A DNA stretch of 64,000 bases from JBKQVT01 sp963804825 (GTDB lineage Bacteria; Planctomycetota; Planctomycetia; Pirellulales; Thermoguttaceae). How positions within the stretch are numbered: the stretch's first letter is position 1; each line of letters opens with the position of its first letter. Shown one piece after another: positions 45,713-54,965 of the stretch. Under the pieces are notes generated by a model. The model was given only the letters and a program-made list of their open reading frames with translations, was not told the origin of the DNA and did not search any database. Both the position numbers and the translations under genes were made by a program. The stretch covers positions 1,848,693 through 1,912,692 of the forward strand of contig CAWDRV010000003.1 of the NCBI GenBank assembly GCA_963804825.1. Direction: 5' to 3'.

Positions 45713-47515
45713 TCAGGAATTTTCGATGGCGGGGAGCGTCAGGAGAAAGCAGGCGCCCGCCGGGCCGCCCGCTTCCAGCCGCAGGTCGCCGCCCATGCTG
45801 CGGGCCAAACGCCGGCTCAACGCCAGACCCAAGCCGATGCCGGGGGCCGAATGGGCCGCCTCGCGGGCCGATTTGGAAAAGCTGCGAAACAGCCGACGCG
45901 GCGGCCTGCGCACCCCGGGACCGTGGTCCTCGACGCGAATCTCCGCCACTCCGTCGCCCTGCCGCAGACGCACGTGGATCCGCTTGTCGTCGGCCGACGC
46001 GGCGTACTTACAGGCGTTATCGACCAGGTTGAAGAGAATCTGCTCCAGGGCCGCGGCATTGGCGCGGACGGTCATGCTTCGCGCGGCGTCGTCCGCCTCG
46101 ACGAGCAGTTCCATTCCCATCCGCGCGGCGTGATCGGACAGGCGCGGCTGGGCCGAGTGGACGAACTGATCGAGGGATTTGAGTTCCCGGCCTCCGTCGG
46201 CCCGTCCGCGTTCCAGGCGGGCATAGGCGAGGACGTTTTCCACGAGGTGGATGAGCCGGCCGGCCTCGGTGCGGAGCGTTTCGAGGTACTCTTTCTGCTT
46301 GGGGCCTTCGGGGACCATGCCGTCGGCGAGCATTTCGGCGTACATTTGGAACGTGGTCAGCGGGGTCCGCAGCTCATGGGTGACGGCGCTGACGAACGAA
46401 GCGCGTCGCCCGCTCAATCGCATGACCCCGGCCAACAGGCCGGCCACGGCGGTAGCCGCCAGCAGCACGCACGCCCAGGCAATCCCGAGCGAGAGGAAGA
46501 TCGGCGACATGCGGCCGTCCTCTTCGCCGGGCAGCGGGCCTGGGATCAGGCGGATCGGCAAGGCCGCGGCCATGCGGGCCTGTTCGCGCGGCGAGCAGGC
46601 CGAAGCGGCCGCCACCAGATCGGCCGCCGGCTGGAGGTCCTGAATCTCGTCCAGGAGCGATCGCCGGAGCGCCGGCCAGTTCAACAAGCAACCCTGGATG
46701 AACTCTTGACCGCCGGCGGTCACGCGCCGCGCCAGGATCAAGTTGCCGCCGATCCAGAGCGGCGTCATCGAGGTGCCGTTGATGTCGGTTGGCGGCAAAG
46801 GGCCCGCGGGCGAGGCGATCGCCTGTTGCCCCGACTGGGCAGCCAGGTTGTAGTTCATCGTGTTGCGGGCGTCGAATTCGACGGCGCCCTGGCCGAGGTC
46901 GCGCTGCATCTGTGCGCGGCGAACTTGTTGGGCCACCTGCTGAGTCGGTGGTTGCGGCAGGATCGGCGAAACGGCCACCTCCAGCGGCTTGGACGGGTGC
47001 CCGGGGAGGATCGCCGCGAGCCGTTTCCGATCGGCCAGCGGGGCGATTTTGGCCAACTGCTCCTCGGCGCGCTCAACCGCGGCCTTCGTCACGTAGCGCG
47101 GCACGGCCAGCCGGCGTTCGGCGGCCGTCGGGACCTGCGGCGAGGTAAGCCGCCCGTCGGGCTCGATCTGAAAATAGACCAGCACGTGCGGCAGGGCGGC
47201 CGTCAGCAGCGGCGAGGGGACCGACATGCCGGCGCGGGACCGGTCGCCCGGCACTCGGTTGACCACGCGCTCGGCGGGAAGAAAGGGGCGATAGCAGAAC
47301 CAGGGGCGGACGCTCTCCTGCGCCACCAGCGGCGCCAAGATGGAATCGATCCGCCACATCGCCAGGCGGACCGTGTCTTCCAAGTCCGCCTGGCGCCGGG
47401 TCTCGACTTCGGCTTGTTTCAGGCGGACCGCGGCCAGGCTGATCCAGCCCATGGCGGCCAGCACGACCGCCAGGCAAAGCGAGAAGCCCGTCCAAATCAG
47501 CCAGGAGTGTTTCAT
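45713..47515 (-). CDS. Membrane sensor histidine kinase
   Basis: 600 aa. A first membrane helix (LIWTGFSLCLAVVLAAMGWI) is followed by a periplasmic domain of about 310 residues without a recognised fold, and a second helix (LSLGIAWACVLLAATAVAGL) near residue 350. The HisKA site is SFVSAVTHELRTPLTTFQMY, and the ATPase has the N box LFNLVDNACKYAA, the G1 box VEDHGPGV and the G2 region APGIGLGLALSRRLARSMGG. It autophosphorylates on the His of HELRTP and passes phosphate to the response regulator encoded just upstream, with which it overlaps by 4 bases. The signal is unknown. Confidence 0.9.
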   Translation of the reverse strand: MKHSWLIWTGFSLCLAVVLAAMGWISLAAVRLKQAEVETRRQADLEDTVRLAMWRIDSILAPLVAQESVRPWFCYRPFLPAERVVNRVPGDRSRAGMSVPSPLLTAALPHVLVYFQIEPDGRLTSPQVPTAAERRLAVPRYVTKAAVERAEEQLAKIAPLADRKRLAAILPGHPSKPLEVAVSPILPQPPTQQVAQQVRRAQMQRDLGQGAVEFDARNTMNYNLAAQSGQQAIASPAGPLPPTDINGTSMTPLWIGGNLILARRVTAGGQEFIQGCLLNWPALRRSLLDEIQDLQPAADLVAAASACSPREQARMAAALPIRLIPGPLPGEEDGRMSPIFLSLGIAWACVLLAATAVAGLLAGVMRLSGRRASFVSAVTHELRTPLTTFQMYAEMLADGMVPEGPKQKEYLETLRTEAGRLIHLVENVLAYARLERGRADGGRELKSLDQFVHSAQPRLSDHAARMGMELLVEADDAARSMTVRANAAALEQILFNLVDNACKYAASADDKRIHVRLRQGDGVAEIRVEDHGPGVRRPPRRLFRSFSKSAREAAHSAPGIGLGLALSRRLARSMGGDLRLEAGGPAGACFLLTLPAIENS

Positions 47516-48210
47516 GGGCCGGCGAACATGTATCCTTGCCCGCGAACGGTCAGAAGGACGGCCGGACTGACCGGGTCGTCGCCGAGTTTTTCGCGCAGGC
47601 GGGCGATGTGCATGTCGATGGTTCGGGTGGAAAGGCCCTTGGGGCTGATGCGCCAGACGTTGGCCAGCAGTTCCTCGCGGGAGATGGCCCGTCCGGAGTT
47701 GGCCGCCAGGTAGCGGACCAGTTCCGCCTCGCGCTCGGACAATTCCACGCGCGGACTGCCGCGGAGCCGCACCTCGCGGCGGGCCAGGTCGATGGTGCCC
47801 CGGGGAATGGCCACCTGGACGACGTCGGCGGGCCGCTCGGCGCTGCGGCGCAACACGGCTTCCACCCGGGCCAACAACTCCTTGACGCTGAACGGCTTGA
47901 CCACGTAGTCGTCGGCGCCGTCGCGGAGTCCGCCGACGCGGTCGGTTTCATCGCCGCGGGCGGTGAGGATGATCACCGGCATGGTGGGACGCAGTTGGCG
48001 GACTTGCCGCAGGATTTCAAGACCGTCGCATTCCGGCAGGACGAGGTCCAGCAGCAACAGGTCGTACTGCCGCCCCAGCGCCATGTCGAGTCCGTCGCGG
48101 CCGCGGGCGGCCTCGAGGACGTCGTAGCCGGCGAAGCGCAGGGCATCGACGATGCCGCGGCGAATGGCCGCGTCGTCCTCGATGGTCAGGATTTGTGGAC
48201 GCGTCGTCAT
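47512..48210 (-). CDS. OmpR-family response regulator
   Basis: 232 aa from the ATG of MTTRPQILTIEDD. Receiver domain with the acidic pair EDD, phospho-acceptor Asp in YDLLLLDLVLPECDG (about residue 53), Thr/Lys in VIILTARGDE and VVKPFSVKELL. The winged-helix DNA-binding domain follows (VELSEREAELVRYLAANSG, ISREELLANVWRI, STRTIDMHIARLREKLGDD and the wing LLTVRGQGYMF). It precedes and overlaps the kinase gene by ATGA, so the two form a two-component operon. Confidence 0.93.
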   Translation of the reverse strand: MTTRPQILTIEDDAAIRRGIVDALRFAGYDVLEAARGRDGLDMALGRQYDLLLLDLVLPECDGLEILRQVRQLRPTMPVIILTARGDETDRVGGLRDGADDYVVKPFSVKELLARVEAVLRRSAERPADVVQVAIPRGTIDLARREVRLRGSPRVELSEREAELVRYLAANSGRAISREELLANVWRISPKGLSTRTIDMHIARLREKLGDDPVSPAVLLTVRGQGYMFAGP

Positions 48211-48282
48211 GTCCGTCGGGCACCCCCGTATATATTGTAATCGGCGTCTTCGCGCGGACGTGTAACCGGTTTGTAACAAGCG

Positions 48283-49522
48283 TTACTTGCCTTCGATTTG
48301 ATCCAGGGCTTTCCGCGCCGCGGCGCGGACCTCGGGCTCGGTGTCGTAGGCCGCGGCGTGCAAGGCGGGGAGCACGTCGCGGGCCTGGCTGCCGAAGCTG
48401 CCCAGGGCCTTGGCCGCCGCTGCCCGAATCCGCGGGGTGTTGGTCTTGTTCTGGAGCGCCAGGGCCAACTCGGGGATCGCATCGCTGGCGATGAGGTCCG
48501 ATTCGCTCAGGGTATTGGCGGCGCCAACCGCGGCGTCCTCGTCGCCGGATCGCAACTTGTCGATCAACTCTCGAACCTGCGAAATGGTCTCCACGCGGCG
48601 TTGCTCCGCCGTCTCGACGAGATGGACCTGGTACAAGGCGTCGTGGGCCGCCTTGCGGACCGCTTCGTCCTGGTCGTGGTCCTGCGCCTTGGTCAGCGCG
48701 GGAGCGGCTTGCTTGGCCGAGGGACCGATCTGTCCGAGGGCCACAACGGCCAGCCGACGGGTCAGCGGGTCGGAATGCTCCAACAGAGGAATGAGGGCGG
48801 GGACCGCGGAGGCCGCCTCGGGCCCCATGTTGCCCAGGGCCTCGACGGCGTACCATCGCACGCGGTCGTTCTTGTCGGCCAAGTTGTTGATCAGGGCATC
48901 CTTCGCCCCCCTGCCCCGCGCGCCGAACTCGCACAGCACATTGGCGGCCGCGGCGCGCACGTCTGGCGCTGGGCGAAGCGAGCGCTTGACGCAGGGCGTC
49001 GACCGCTTCCGGCCCGACCTCCGCCAGGGCATGGACCATCGGTTGGGAGGTGGAACGTTCCAATGCGTCCTTGACCGTGTCCGGGCCCAGACGGACGATC
49101 TTCCGCGCCGCCTCCAAACGGCTTTCATCGCTGGTGGCGGATTCCAGGTCATGGAGCGATTGTTGAAGCTCCAAGGCAATTGGCGACGGCTTCGGATGAA
49201 TCAAGGGCCGAAGCTGCCACGCGACCAGCACCGCGCCGATCAAGGCAATCAGGAAGGCCACCAGCCCGAACAACGCGTAGATGGCCGTGTGAAATCCATC
49301 CGGCTGGCCGGGGAACTGCCGGTTGCCCAGCGCCGAGGCGAGTTCGCGCGGGGCGTCGGCGATGGCCGATTCCCAGTCGCTGATGGAATTCGACCAGGAA
49401 TCGTCGGACTCTCCCCCGGCCGGCATCTGGACCTGGCTTCGACAGCGCGGGCAGGGCATGGCCTTTCCCGGGGTCAGCGGACCGACCAGGCCGCCACATT
49501 GCGGACACACCATCCCGTTCAT
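48283..49522 (-). CDS. HEAT-repeat membrane protein with zinc ribbon (frameshifted)
   Basis: Start MNGMVCPQCGGLVGPLTPGK; CPQCGG and CPRCRSQVQ form a zinc ribbon at the N-terminus. A membrane helix (AIYALFGLVAFLIALIGAVL) lies near residue 90, then HEAT repeats (AARKIVRLGPDTVKDAL, ALAEVGPEAVDALRQAL). Near 48967 a single-base shift moves the repeats into another frame, where they continue DVRAAAANVLCEFG, VRWYAVEALGNMG, LTRRLAVVALGQIG and end EVRAAARKALDQIEGK. Repaired it is about 412 aa. HEAT/PBS-lyase-like repeats form protein-binding solenoids; no partner is identified. It lies 72 bases upstream of the response regulator gene. Confidence 0.75.
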
Positions 49523-49554
49523 GGAAAAACGCCTCGATGCTGGCGGGGCAGCCG

Positions 49555-49746
49555 TCAGCTTCCAGTGTACCGCCGGAGGCCGCCATCGACCAGCGCCGGC
49601 CAGCCCTTGTGCCGGTTCAAGGCCAACCATTGAAAACGCTTGGACGGAAGCAGAAGACCCTCCAGGGCCAGCAACAGGAGCGTGGAGCGATCCGGCGTGA
49701 GCCGGAACCAGCGGCGGCAGAGCTTTTCTTGGGGAGCATCGAGCAT
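49555..49746 (-). CDS. Truncated small membrane protein remnant
   Basis: 63 aa from ATG 49746. FRLTPDRSTLLLLALEGLLL followed by PSKRFQWLALNRHKGWPALV resembles a small membrane protein I have seen repeatedly in planctomycetes, in which further hydrophobic helices follow the HKGW segment. Here the frame stops about 12 residues after HKGW, so the C-terminal part is missing. It could be a pseudogene. It ends 32 bases before the start of the HEAT-repeat gene on the same strand. Confidence 0.4.
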   Translation of the reverse strand: MLDAPQEKLCRRWFRLTPDRSTLLLLALEGLLLPSKRFQWLALNRHKGWPALVDGGLRRYTGS

Positions 49747-49820
49747 GGCAAGAATATAATAACCGAACCCGCGCTCAAGAGGCAGGGGAAAACGCCCGCC
49801 GAAAGCCGCCGCGGGCGCAA

Positions 49821-49886
49821 CCGGCTTGTCCCGCAATGCCCGTCGCGGATAAAATGGCGGGCAAGTGCCGTTCGTTTCTGACGCCT
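49821..49886 (+). promoter_or_regulatory. Duplicated promoter segment, copy 1 (before the methyltransferase)
   Basis: TTGTCC (49826-49831), 18 bases, TAAAAT (49850-49855). The stretch CCCGTCGCGGATAAAATGGC and what follows match 51050-51116 nearly base for base. Confidence 0.5.
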
Positions 49887-49977
49887 TTTTCACCGTTTTC
49901 ATTGCAAGATCAGTCTAGCGTCTGAAGCGGCCTGCGGCCGCTTTTCCAGAACGTGCAGATCGGGAGTGATCACGTCG

Positions 49978-51011
49978 ATGTTGGATCAAGATAAACCTTC
50001 GCGGGAACCCCGACTTGACGACAACGTGTTTTCGCTCTTGAACCTCGCGTGGCTGGGGCAAGCAGCCTTCGTTGTGGCGAAACTGGGCGTCGCCGACCTT
50101 CTGCTTTCCGGACCGAAGACCATCGAGGAACTCGCCCAGTCCACCGAGACGGACCCGACACGGCTGCATCAAGTCATGCGGGCTTTGGCCGGCTTCGAGA
50201 TCTTCGCCGTGGACGGGGAGGGCCGATATCGGTTGACGCTCAAGGCACATTCGCTTACGAGGGGCGCGTTCCGTGGCTTCGCAACTACGCACTGGGTTGG
50301 GGAGAACAGCTTTACCCCGCGTGCGGCAAGATGTTCGAGATGCTGAAGTCCGGAGTGTGTGCGTTCGAGCTCGTGCATGGCCAGCCGCTTTATGAGCACT
50401 ACAAGTCGATGCCGCAAGCGAGAAGTCTTTTTGTCGACTTCATGAGCGCGGTCACCGACTGGCAAGCCGAGGTGCTCGTCAAGGCCATCGATTTCCAGGC
50501 CCACCGGCATGTCGTGGACGTCGGCGGAGGCACGGCAAGTTTGATGACGGCCATTTTGCGGAACAACCCGCATCTGCGCGGCACGATCTTCGATCAGCCG
50601 GTCCAGGGGGATTTCGTTTCGGAGCGAATCCGACTTGCCGGCGTGGGGGATCGCTGTTCGTTCGTGGGCGGCAGCTTTCTGGAAAGCGTTCCCCAGGGCG
50701 GCGACCTCTATCTCATCAAGCATGTGCTCCACGATTGGCCCGATGCGGAGGTGGCGACGATCCTGAAAAACATCGGTCTTGCCATGTCGCGGGAAAGCAC
50801 GCTGATGATTATCGAGGGCGTGCTGGACGAACGAAACGGCGTGGATCGCTTGATGAAACTGCAAGATTTGGAACGAATGATTGAGAGCGGCGGAAAGGTC
50901 CGCACCCGCGACGAGTTTCAGGCATTGCTTCACGGCGCCGGACTGCGTCTGTTGGACGTTCAGCGAACCAGCCTCCTGGACGGGTGCCTCATCATTGCAA
51001 AAAAGAATTGA
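49978..51011 (+). CDS. SAM-dependent O-methyltransferase, dimerisation-domain type (frameshifted)
   Basis: Start at ATG 49978 (MLDQDKPSREP); GTG 49966 is an alternative. The N-terminal winged-helix dimerisation domain reads AAFVVAKLGVADLLLSGPKT and DPTRLHQVMRALAGFEIFAV. Near 50260 one base is lost or gained, and the main catalytic frame continues NYALGWGEQLYPACGKMFEM, HVVDVGGGTASLMTAILRNN (AdoMet-binding), DLYLIKHVLHDWPDAEVATI (with the catalytic His of the family) and ends LLDGCLIIAKKN. It is related to hydroxyindole and polyketide O-methyltransferases (PF00891). About 345 aa if repaired. Flanked by two copies of a promoter-bearing repeat, and lower in GC than its neighbours by eye. The substrate is unknown. 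Confidence 0.8.
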
Positions 51012-51049
51012 CGGCGCGCGCCGCCGCCACCGACCTTCGGTCGGCACCC

Positions 51050-51116
51050 GGCTTGTCCAGCCGCGCCCGTCGCGGATAAAATGGCGGGCAAGCGCCATTC
51101 GTTCCTGATACCTTTG
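51050..51116 (+). promoter_or_regulatory. Duplicated promoter segment, copy 2 (before the galactosidase)
   Basis: TTGTCC (51053-51058), 18 bases, TAAAAT (51077-51082), followed by GGCGGGCAAGCGCCATTCGT, nearly the same as 49826-49886. It lies about 55 bases upstream of ATG 51136. Confidence 0.5.
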
Positions 51117-51135
51117 TTTTCTCTGGAACTACGGA

Positions 51136-53636
51136 ATGAATCATCGTTGTGCCCACTTTCTTTCTCGGATGCTGATCTTGCTGGCTGCAACGACGGCGTC
51201 CGTCGCGGCCGGCATCGCACTAGCGGAGGGCGGACAACCCTGGATCGACCAGGTGCTGCGCGTGCCCTATGCCGCGGCGCCGCGCCGGAGGCGCGCCGCC
51301 AGGTGGTGCTCTCTGTCGTGCGGCAGGATTTCGAGCAACTCCAGCGGAATCGCTCGGTGATCCAGACCCCCTTGCGGATCGGCGGCAAGACCTACGCCCA
51401 CGGCCTGGGGACGCACGCCGTCAGCCAACTCCACATCCAGTCGCAGCAGCCGATGACCCGGCTTACGGCCGCGGTGGGCGTCGATAACAACGATCGCACC
51501 AAGGGCAAAGCAGGCTCGGTGGTGTTTCGCGTGTCGTCGGCTGGGCGGGAGTTGTTTCGCTCCCGGACGTTGCGGGGAGGGGAAGAGCCGCAACCGTTGG
51601 ACGTGAAGATCGACGGGGCCTTGGCGCTGGACCTCGACGTGGACGATGCGGGGGACGGCCCCGACAGCGACCATGCCGATTGGGCCGACGCCCGGATCGC
51701 GCTTCAAGACGGCACGTCGCTGTGGCTCGACGCCTTGCCGGGCCGGATCGTGGCGTCCCGCTACCCGTTCTCCTTCCTTTATGGGCAGCGGTCCAGCAGC
51801 GACCTGATGCCCGGCTGGCCGGAAAACCACCGGTCGGAAGCGATCGACGCCAACCGCACGCGGACGGTGACCACCTGGACCGACGAAAAGACCGGCCTGC
51901 GGGTGGAGTGGCAAGTGACGCGGTTTGCCGATTTTCCGGCGGTGGAATGGGTGTTGTGGCTCACCAATCGCGGCGCGGCGGACACGCCCGTGATCGAAGA
52001 CGTACAGGCCCTGAACCTGGTCCTTGGCGATCCTCTGCCCGGCGAGCATGGGTTCGTCCTCCACCGCACACACGGTGGCTGGAACGGTCCGACCAATCAT
52101 GGGATGTGGCAGGTGGAACTGGGCCCCGGGGCGATGGAGACGATGGCGGGATTCTACGGCCACAGCAACCGCCGCGATTTCCCCTACTTCCGCATAGATT
52201 CCCGCAGCGCGGCGCTGATCGTGGCCGTGGGCTGGTCGGGCCAGTGGCGGGCCGACGTATCCTGTGAAAAAAGAGAGAGCCTGCGGGTGACGGCCGGTCA
52301 GGAGACGACGCATTTCAAGCTTCATCCAGGCGAGCGGGTGCGGACGCCGCGGATCCTGTTGTTGTCGTGGCCGCAGGACCGCATCCAGAGCAATTCCCAA
52401 TTCCGGCGCCTGTTGGTGAAGCACTATGTTCCGCCGTGGCGCGGCCGGCCGCCCCTTCCCGCCCTGTACACGAACACCTGCTTCGCGCACGGCGGGGGCG
52501 GCGGCTGGCTCAACGAGTGCAACGCCGCCAACCAGATCGCCCTGATCCGCGCGCTTCGGCCCCTGGGCGTCGAGGCGGTCGTCACCGACGCCGGTTGGTT
52601 TCTCGGGGGCTGGCCCTCCGGGGCCGGCAACTGGACGCCCGACCCCGCCAAGTATCCCCAGGGCATGGCGCCGGTGGCAGCCGCCGCCAAGGAGTGCGGA
52701 ACGATCTACGGCTTGTGGTTCGAGCCCGAGCGGGCAGTCGCCGGCACGAAGCTGTATCGTGAACACCCCGAGTGGCTGTTGACCAACGCCAGCAGTCCCA
52801 ACTGCGGCCTGGTGAACTTCGGCCTGCCCGCGGTCCGCCGGCATTTCCTGGAAATGCTCGACGGCTACCTGACGCTCCCCGGTTTTCACGTCTACCGGCA
52901 AGACTGCAACATGCAGACGATGCCCTTCTGGCGCGCCGCCGAAGCCGCGGACCGGCAGGGAATCACGGAAATGAAGTACATCGCCGGCCTGTATGCCTAC
53001 TGGGACGCGATCCGCGCGAAGTATCCCGACGCGTTCCTCGAAGAGTGCGCCGGCGCCGGTCCGCGGACCGACCTGGAGACCGTGATGCGATTCCGCACCC
53101 ACCAGGTCTCGGAGTGCTACGACCAGAACACGGCCAGCCAGGCGTCGCTGATGGGCGTCGGGCAGTACCTGCCCAACGGCCTGGTGATGACGCCGCTGTT
53201 CCGCTTGGACGACTATTCCTTCCATTCGGCGTTGCCGTCCTCGCTCTGTTTGGGCTGGCACGCCGACGATCCCAAGTTCGACATGGCCCGGGCCCGAGTC
53301 CTGGTGGAGCGCTATCGGCAGGTCCGCCCCTTGTTGAACAAGGACTGGTATCCGCTCACGTCCTACAGTCTTGCGCCGTCGGCGTGGCTGGCGACCCAGT
53401 TCCATTGGCCCGAGGACCAGCAGGGGATGATCTTGGTCTTCCGCCGCGAGGCCAGCCGCGAGCCGGTGTTGCACGTCTCGCTCCACGGGCTGACGCCGCA
53501 GGCGGAATATGTGCTGACATGGCAGGGCACGGGAAAGACGCAGCGGGTGTCGGGCGCGGCGCTGATGGACCGCTATCCCATTCGTCTCGATGAGCGGCCG
53601 GCGTCGGCGTTGATTCTCTATCGCAAGGTCGATTAG
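51136..53636 (+). CDS. Secreted alpha-galactosidase-like GH36 enzyme with NPCBM domain (frameshifted)
   Basis: MNHRCAHFLSRMLILLAATT with ASVAAGIALA is a signal peptide. Near 51283 a single-base shift moves the reading into the long frame. Then an NPCBM carbohydrate-binding domain (TPLRIGGKTYAHGLGTHAVS, VGVDNNDRTKGKAGSVVFRV) precedes a beta-sandwich and a GH36-type barrel: TNTCFAHGGGGGWLNECNAA, VVTDAGWFLGGWPSGAGNW, IYGLWFEPERAV, the nucleophile Asp in HVYRQDCNMQ, and the acid/base region QVSECYDQNTASQAS. The C-terminal beta domain ends SALILYRKVD. About 833 aa. It should cleave alpha-galactosides or related glycosides outside the cytoplasm; substrate specificity is not readable. Confidence 0.8.
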
Positions 53637-53688
53637 AATGACACGGGTGCGATGGACGACATCATGTCCCACTGTCTCGGGAGGCATC

Positions 53689-54234
53689 ATGGACACGCTC
53701 GAAGCCATTCAAAGCCGGCGCAGCGTCCGGAAATACCAGGACAAGCCCGTGCCCCAGGAGTGGATCGACCAACTCCTGGCGGCCGCCATGAGCGCGCCGC
53801 ACGCGCGGAACCAGCAACCCTGGCAGTTCATCGTCGTCAACGACCGCGAACTGCTGGCCGAGGTCGCCCGAATCAATGCCAACGCCCCCATGGCCGCGCA
53901 CGCCCCGCTGGGCATCGTGGTTTGCGGCGACATGAGCCTGGAGAAGTCGCCCGGCTTTTGGGTCGTCGATTGTGCGGCGGCGACGCAGAACCTGCTGCTG
54001 GCGGCCCATGCGCTGGGGCTGGGCGGCGTTTGGATCGGCGTGTATCCACGGCAGGAGCGGATGGACGGTCTGGGCCGCCTCTTCGCCCTGCCGGAACACG
54101 TGATGGCGCATAGCATGGCGGTGTTGGGGTTTCCGGCGGAGCAGCCGCGCCGGCCCACCGCTTCCGCCCGGACCGCGTGCGACGAAACCACTGGTGAAGA
54201 CGCGACGATGGCAGCGAGACAGCCCGGAGCGTAA
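53689..54234 (+). CDS. Nitroreductase family protein
   Basis: 181 aa from the ATG of MDTLEAIQSRRSVRKYQ, with GGAGGC 4 bases upstream. FMN-dependent oxidoreductase of the NfsB/FRP fold. Visible: RRSVRKYQDKPVPQEWID, MSAPHARNQQPWQFIVVND (FMN-binding), FWVVDCAAATQNLLLAAHAL and GLGGVWIGVYPRQERMDGLG, with the C-terminal VLGFPAEQPRRP. The product reduces nitro groups, quinones or related electron acceptors with NAD(P)H; no physiological substrate can be inferred. It lies 52 bases after the galactosidase. Confidence 0.9.
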   Translation: MDTLEAIQSRRSVRKYQDKPVPQEWIDQLLAAAMSAPHARNQQPWQFIVVNDRELLAEVARINANAPMAAHAPLGIVVCGDMSLEKSPGFWVVDCAAATQNLLLAAHALGLGGVWIGVYPRQERMDGLGRLFALPEHVMAHSMAVLGFPAEQPRRPTASARTACDETTGEDATMAARQPGA

Positions 54235-54246
54235 CCGTTCCCGCTA

Positions 54247-54338
54247 CCGGGGGAGAAACCGCGGATGAACGCAGATAAACGCGGACAAAAATGGATTCAA
54301 TCCACGGCGTTCATCCGCGTTTATCCGCGGTTCCCTTT
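54247..54338. repeat. AACCGCGGATGAACGC hairpin
   Basis: Left arm AACCGCGGATGAACGCAGAT with AAACGCGGA, and right arm TTCATCCGCGTTTATCCGCG with GTT, form a stem of about 28 bp. The rest of 54235-54700 holds no gene I can support. Confidence 0.65.
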
Positions 54339-54710
54339 CTTGGTTTTCCGACCTGGGAACGGTTTGCCCGCGGTCCTGATCGGACTCGTGGGGATGGGGG
54401 TCGCGCCCTGGGCTATCCGCCCGGAGCACGCGGATCACGATCTCGGATCACAACTATATCTATATCCATATCCGCGGCCGGCAGAAAATTCCCCTTGCTA
54501 ATCGGCGGCGGACCGTTTCCGGGGCAAAAGGCTGTCGGAGAGCCTGCTATCAAACCCCCCATGCAGTTGGGGTGCTTGGTCGCATCTCCGATCGAGGGGT
54601 GTGTCGTGGCGAATCGTGCAGAAACACCACCTGCGATATATTCGCATCCCGGCCGCAAGCGTGGTTTTCCGAGTTTTTTTTCGTGTCTATCAAAATTCCG
54701 CGCCCATTCG

Positions 54711-54738
54711 TTGACACGCTTGTAGAGATTCTTATAAT
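54711..54738 (+). promoter_or_regulatory. Consensus sigma-70 promoter of the PEP-CTERM gene
   Basis: TTGACA (54711-54716), 16 bases, TATAAT (54733-54738): both hexamers match consensus. It would produce a leader of about 220 bases before the ATG at 54966, where GGAGG provides the ribosome-binding site. Confidence 0.75.
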
Positions 54739-54965
54739 GAATCTTCAGTGTGTCGGTTACAAGTCATCTAGTCGCTACAACCGATTCGGAGTGCCGTCGT
54801 TCTAGATTCCGAAGCGCGGTCAGCCTTGGCTGGCCGGCATTTTGAGTATGTCATTACCTGTGTTTTCGCAATCGGTTCTTTCACTGTCGCCGTGAGTTTT
54901 CCGCAAATTCGCCCCGTGCTTTTGCACGGTGGGCGTCACCAATCGTTTTGGAGGTTGAGGGAGTC

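Noticed and set aside
54265..54501. A 78-codon frame downstream of the nitroreductase
   Set aside because: Its first half is the right arm of the AACCGCGG hairpin and the rest lacks protein features.
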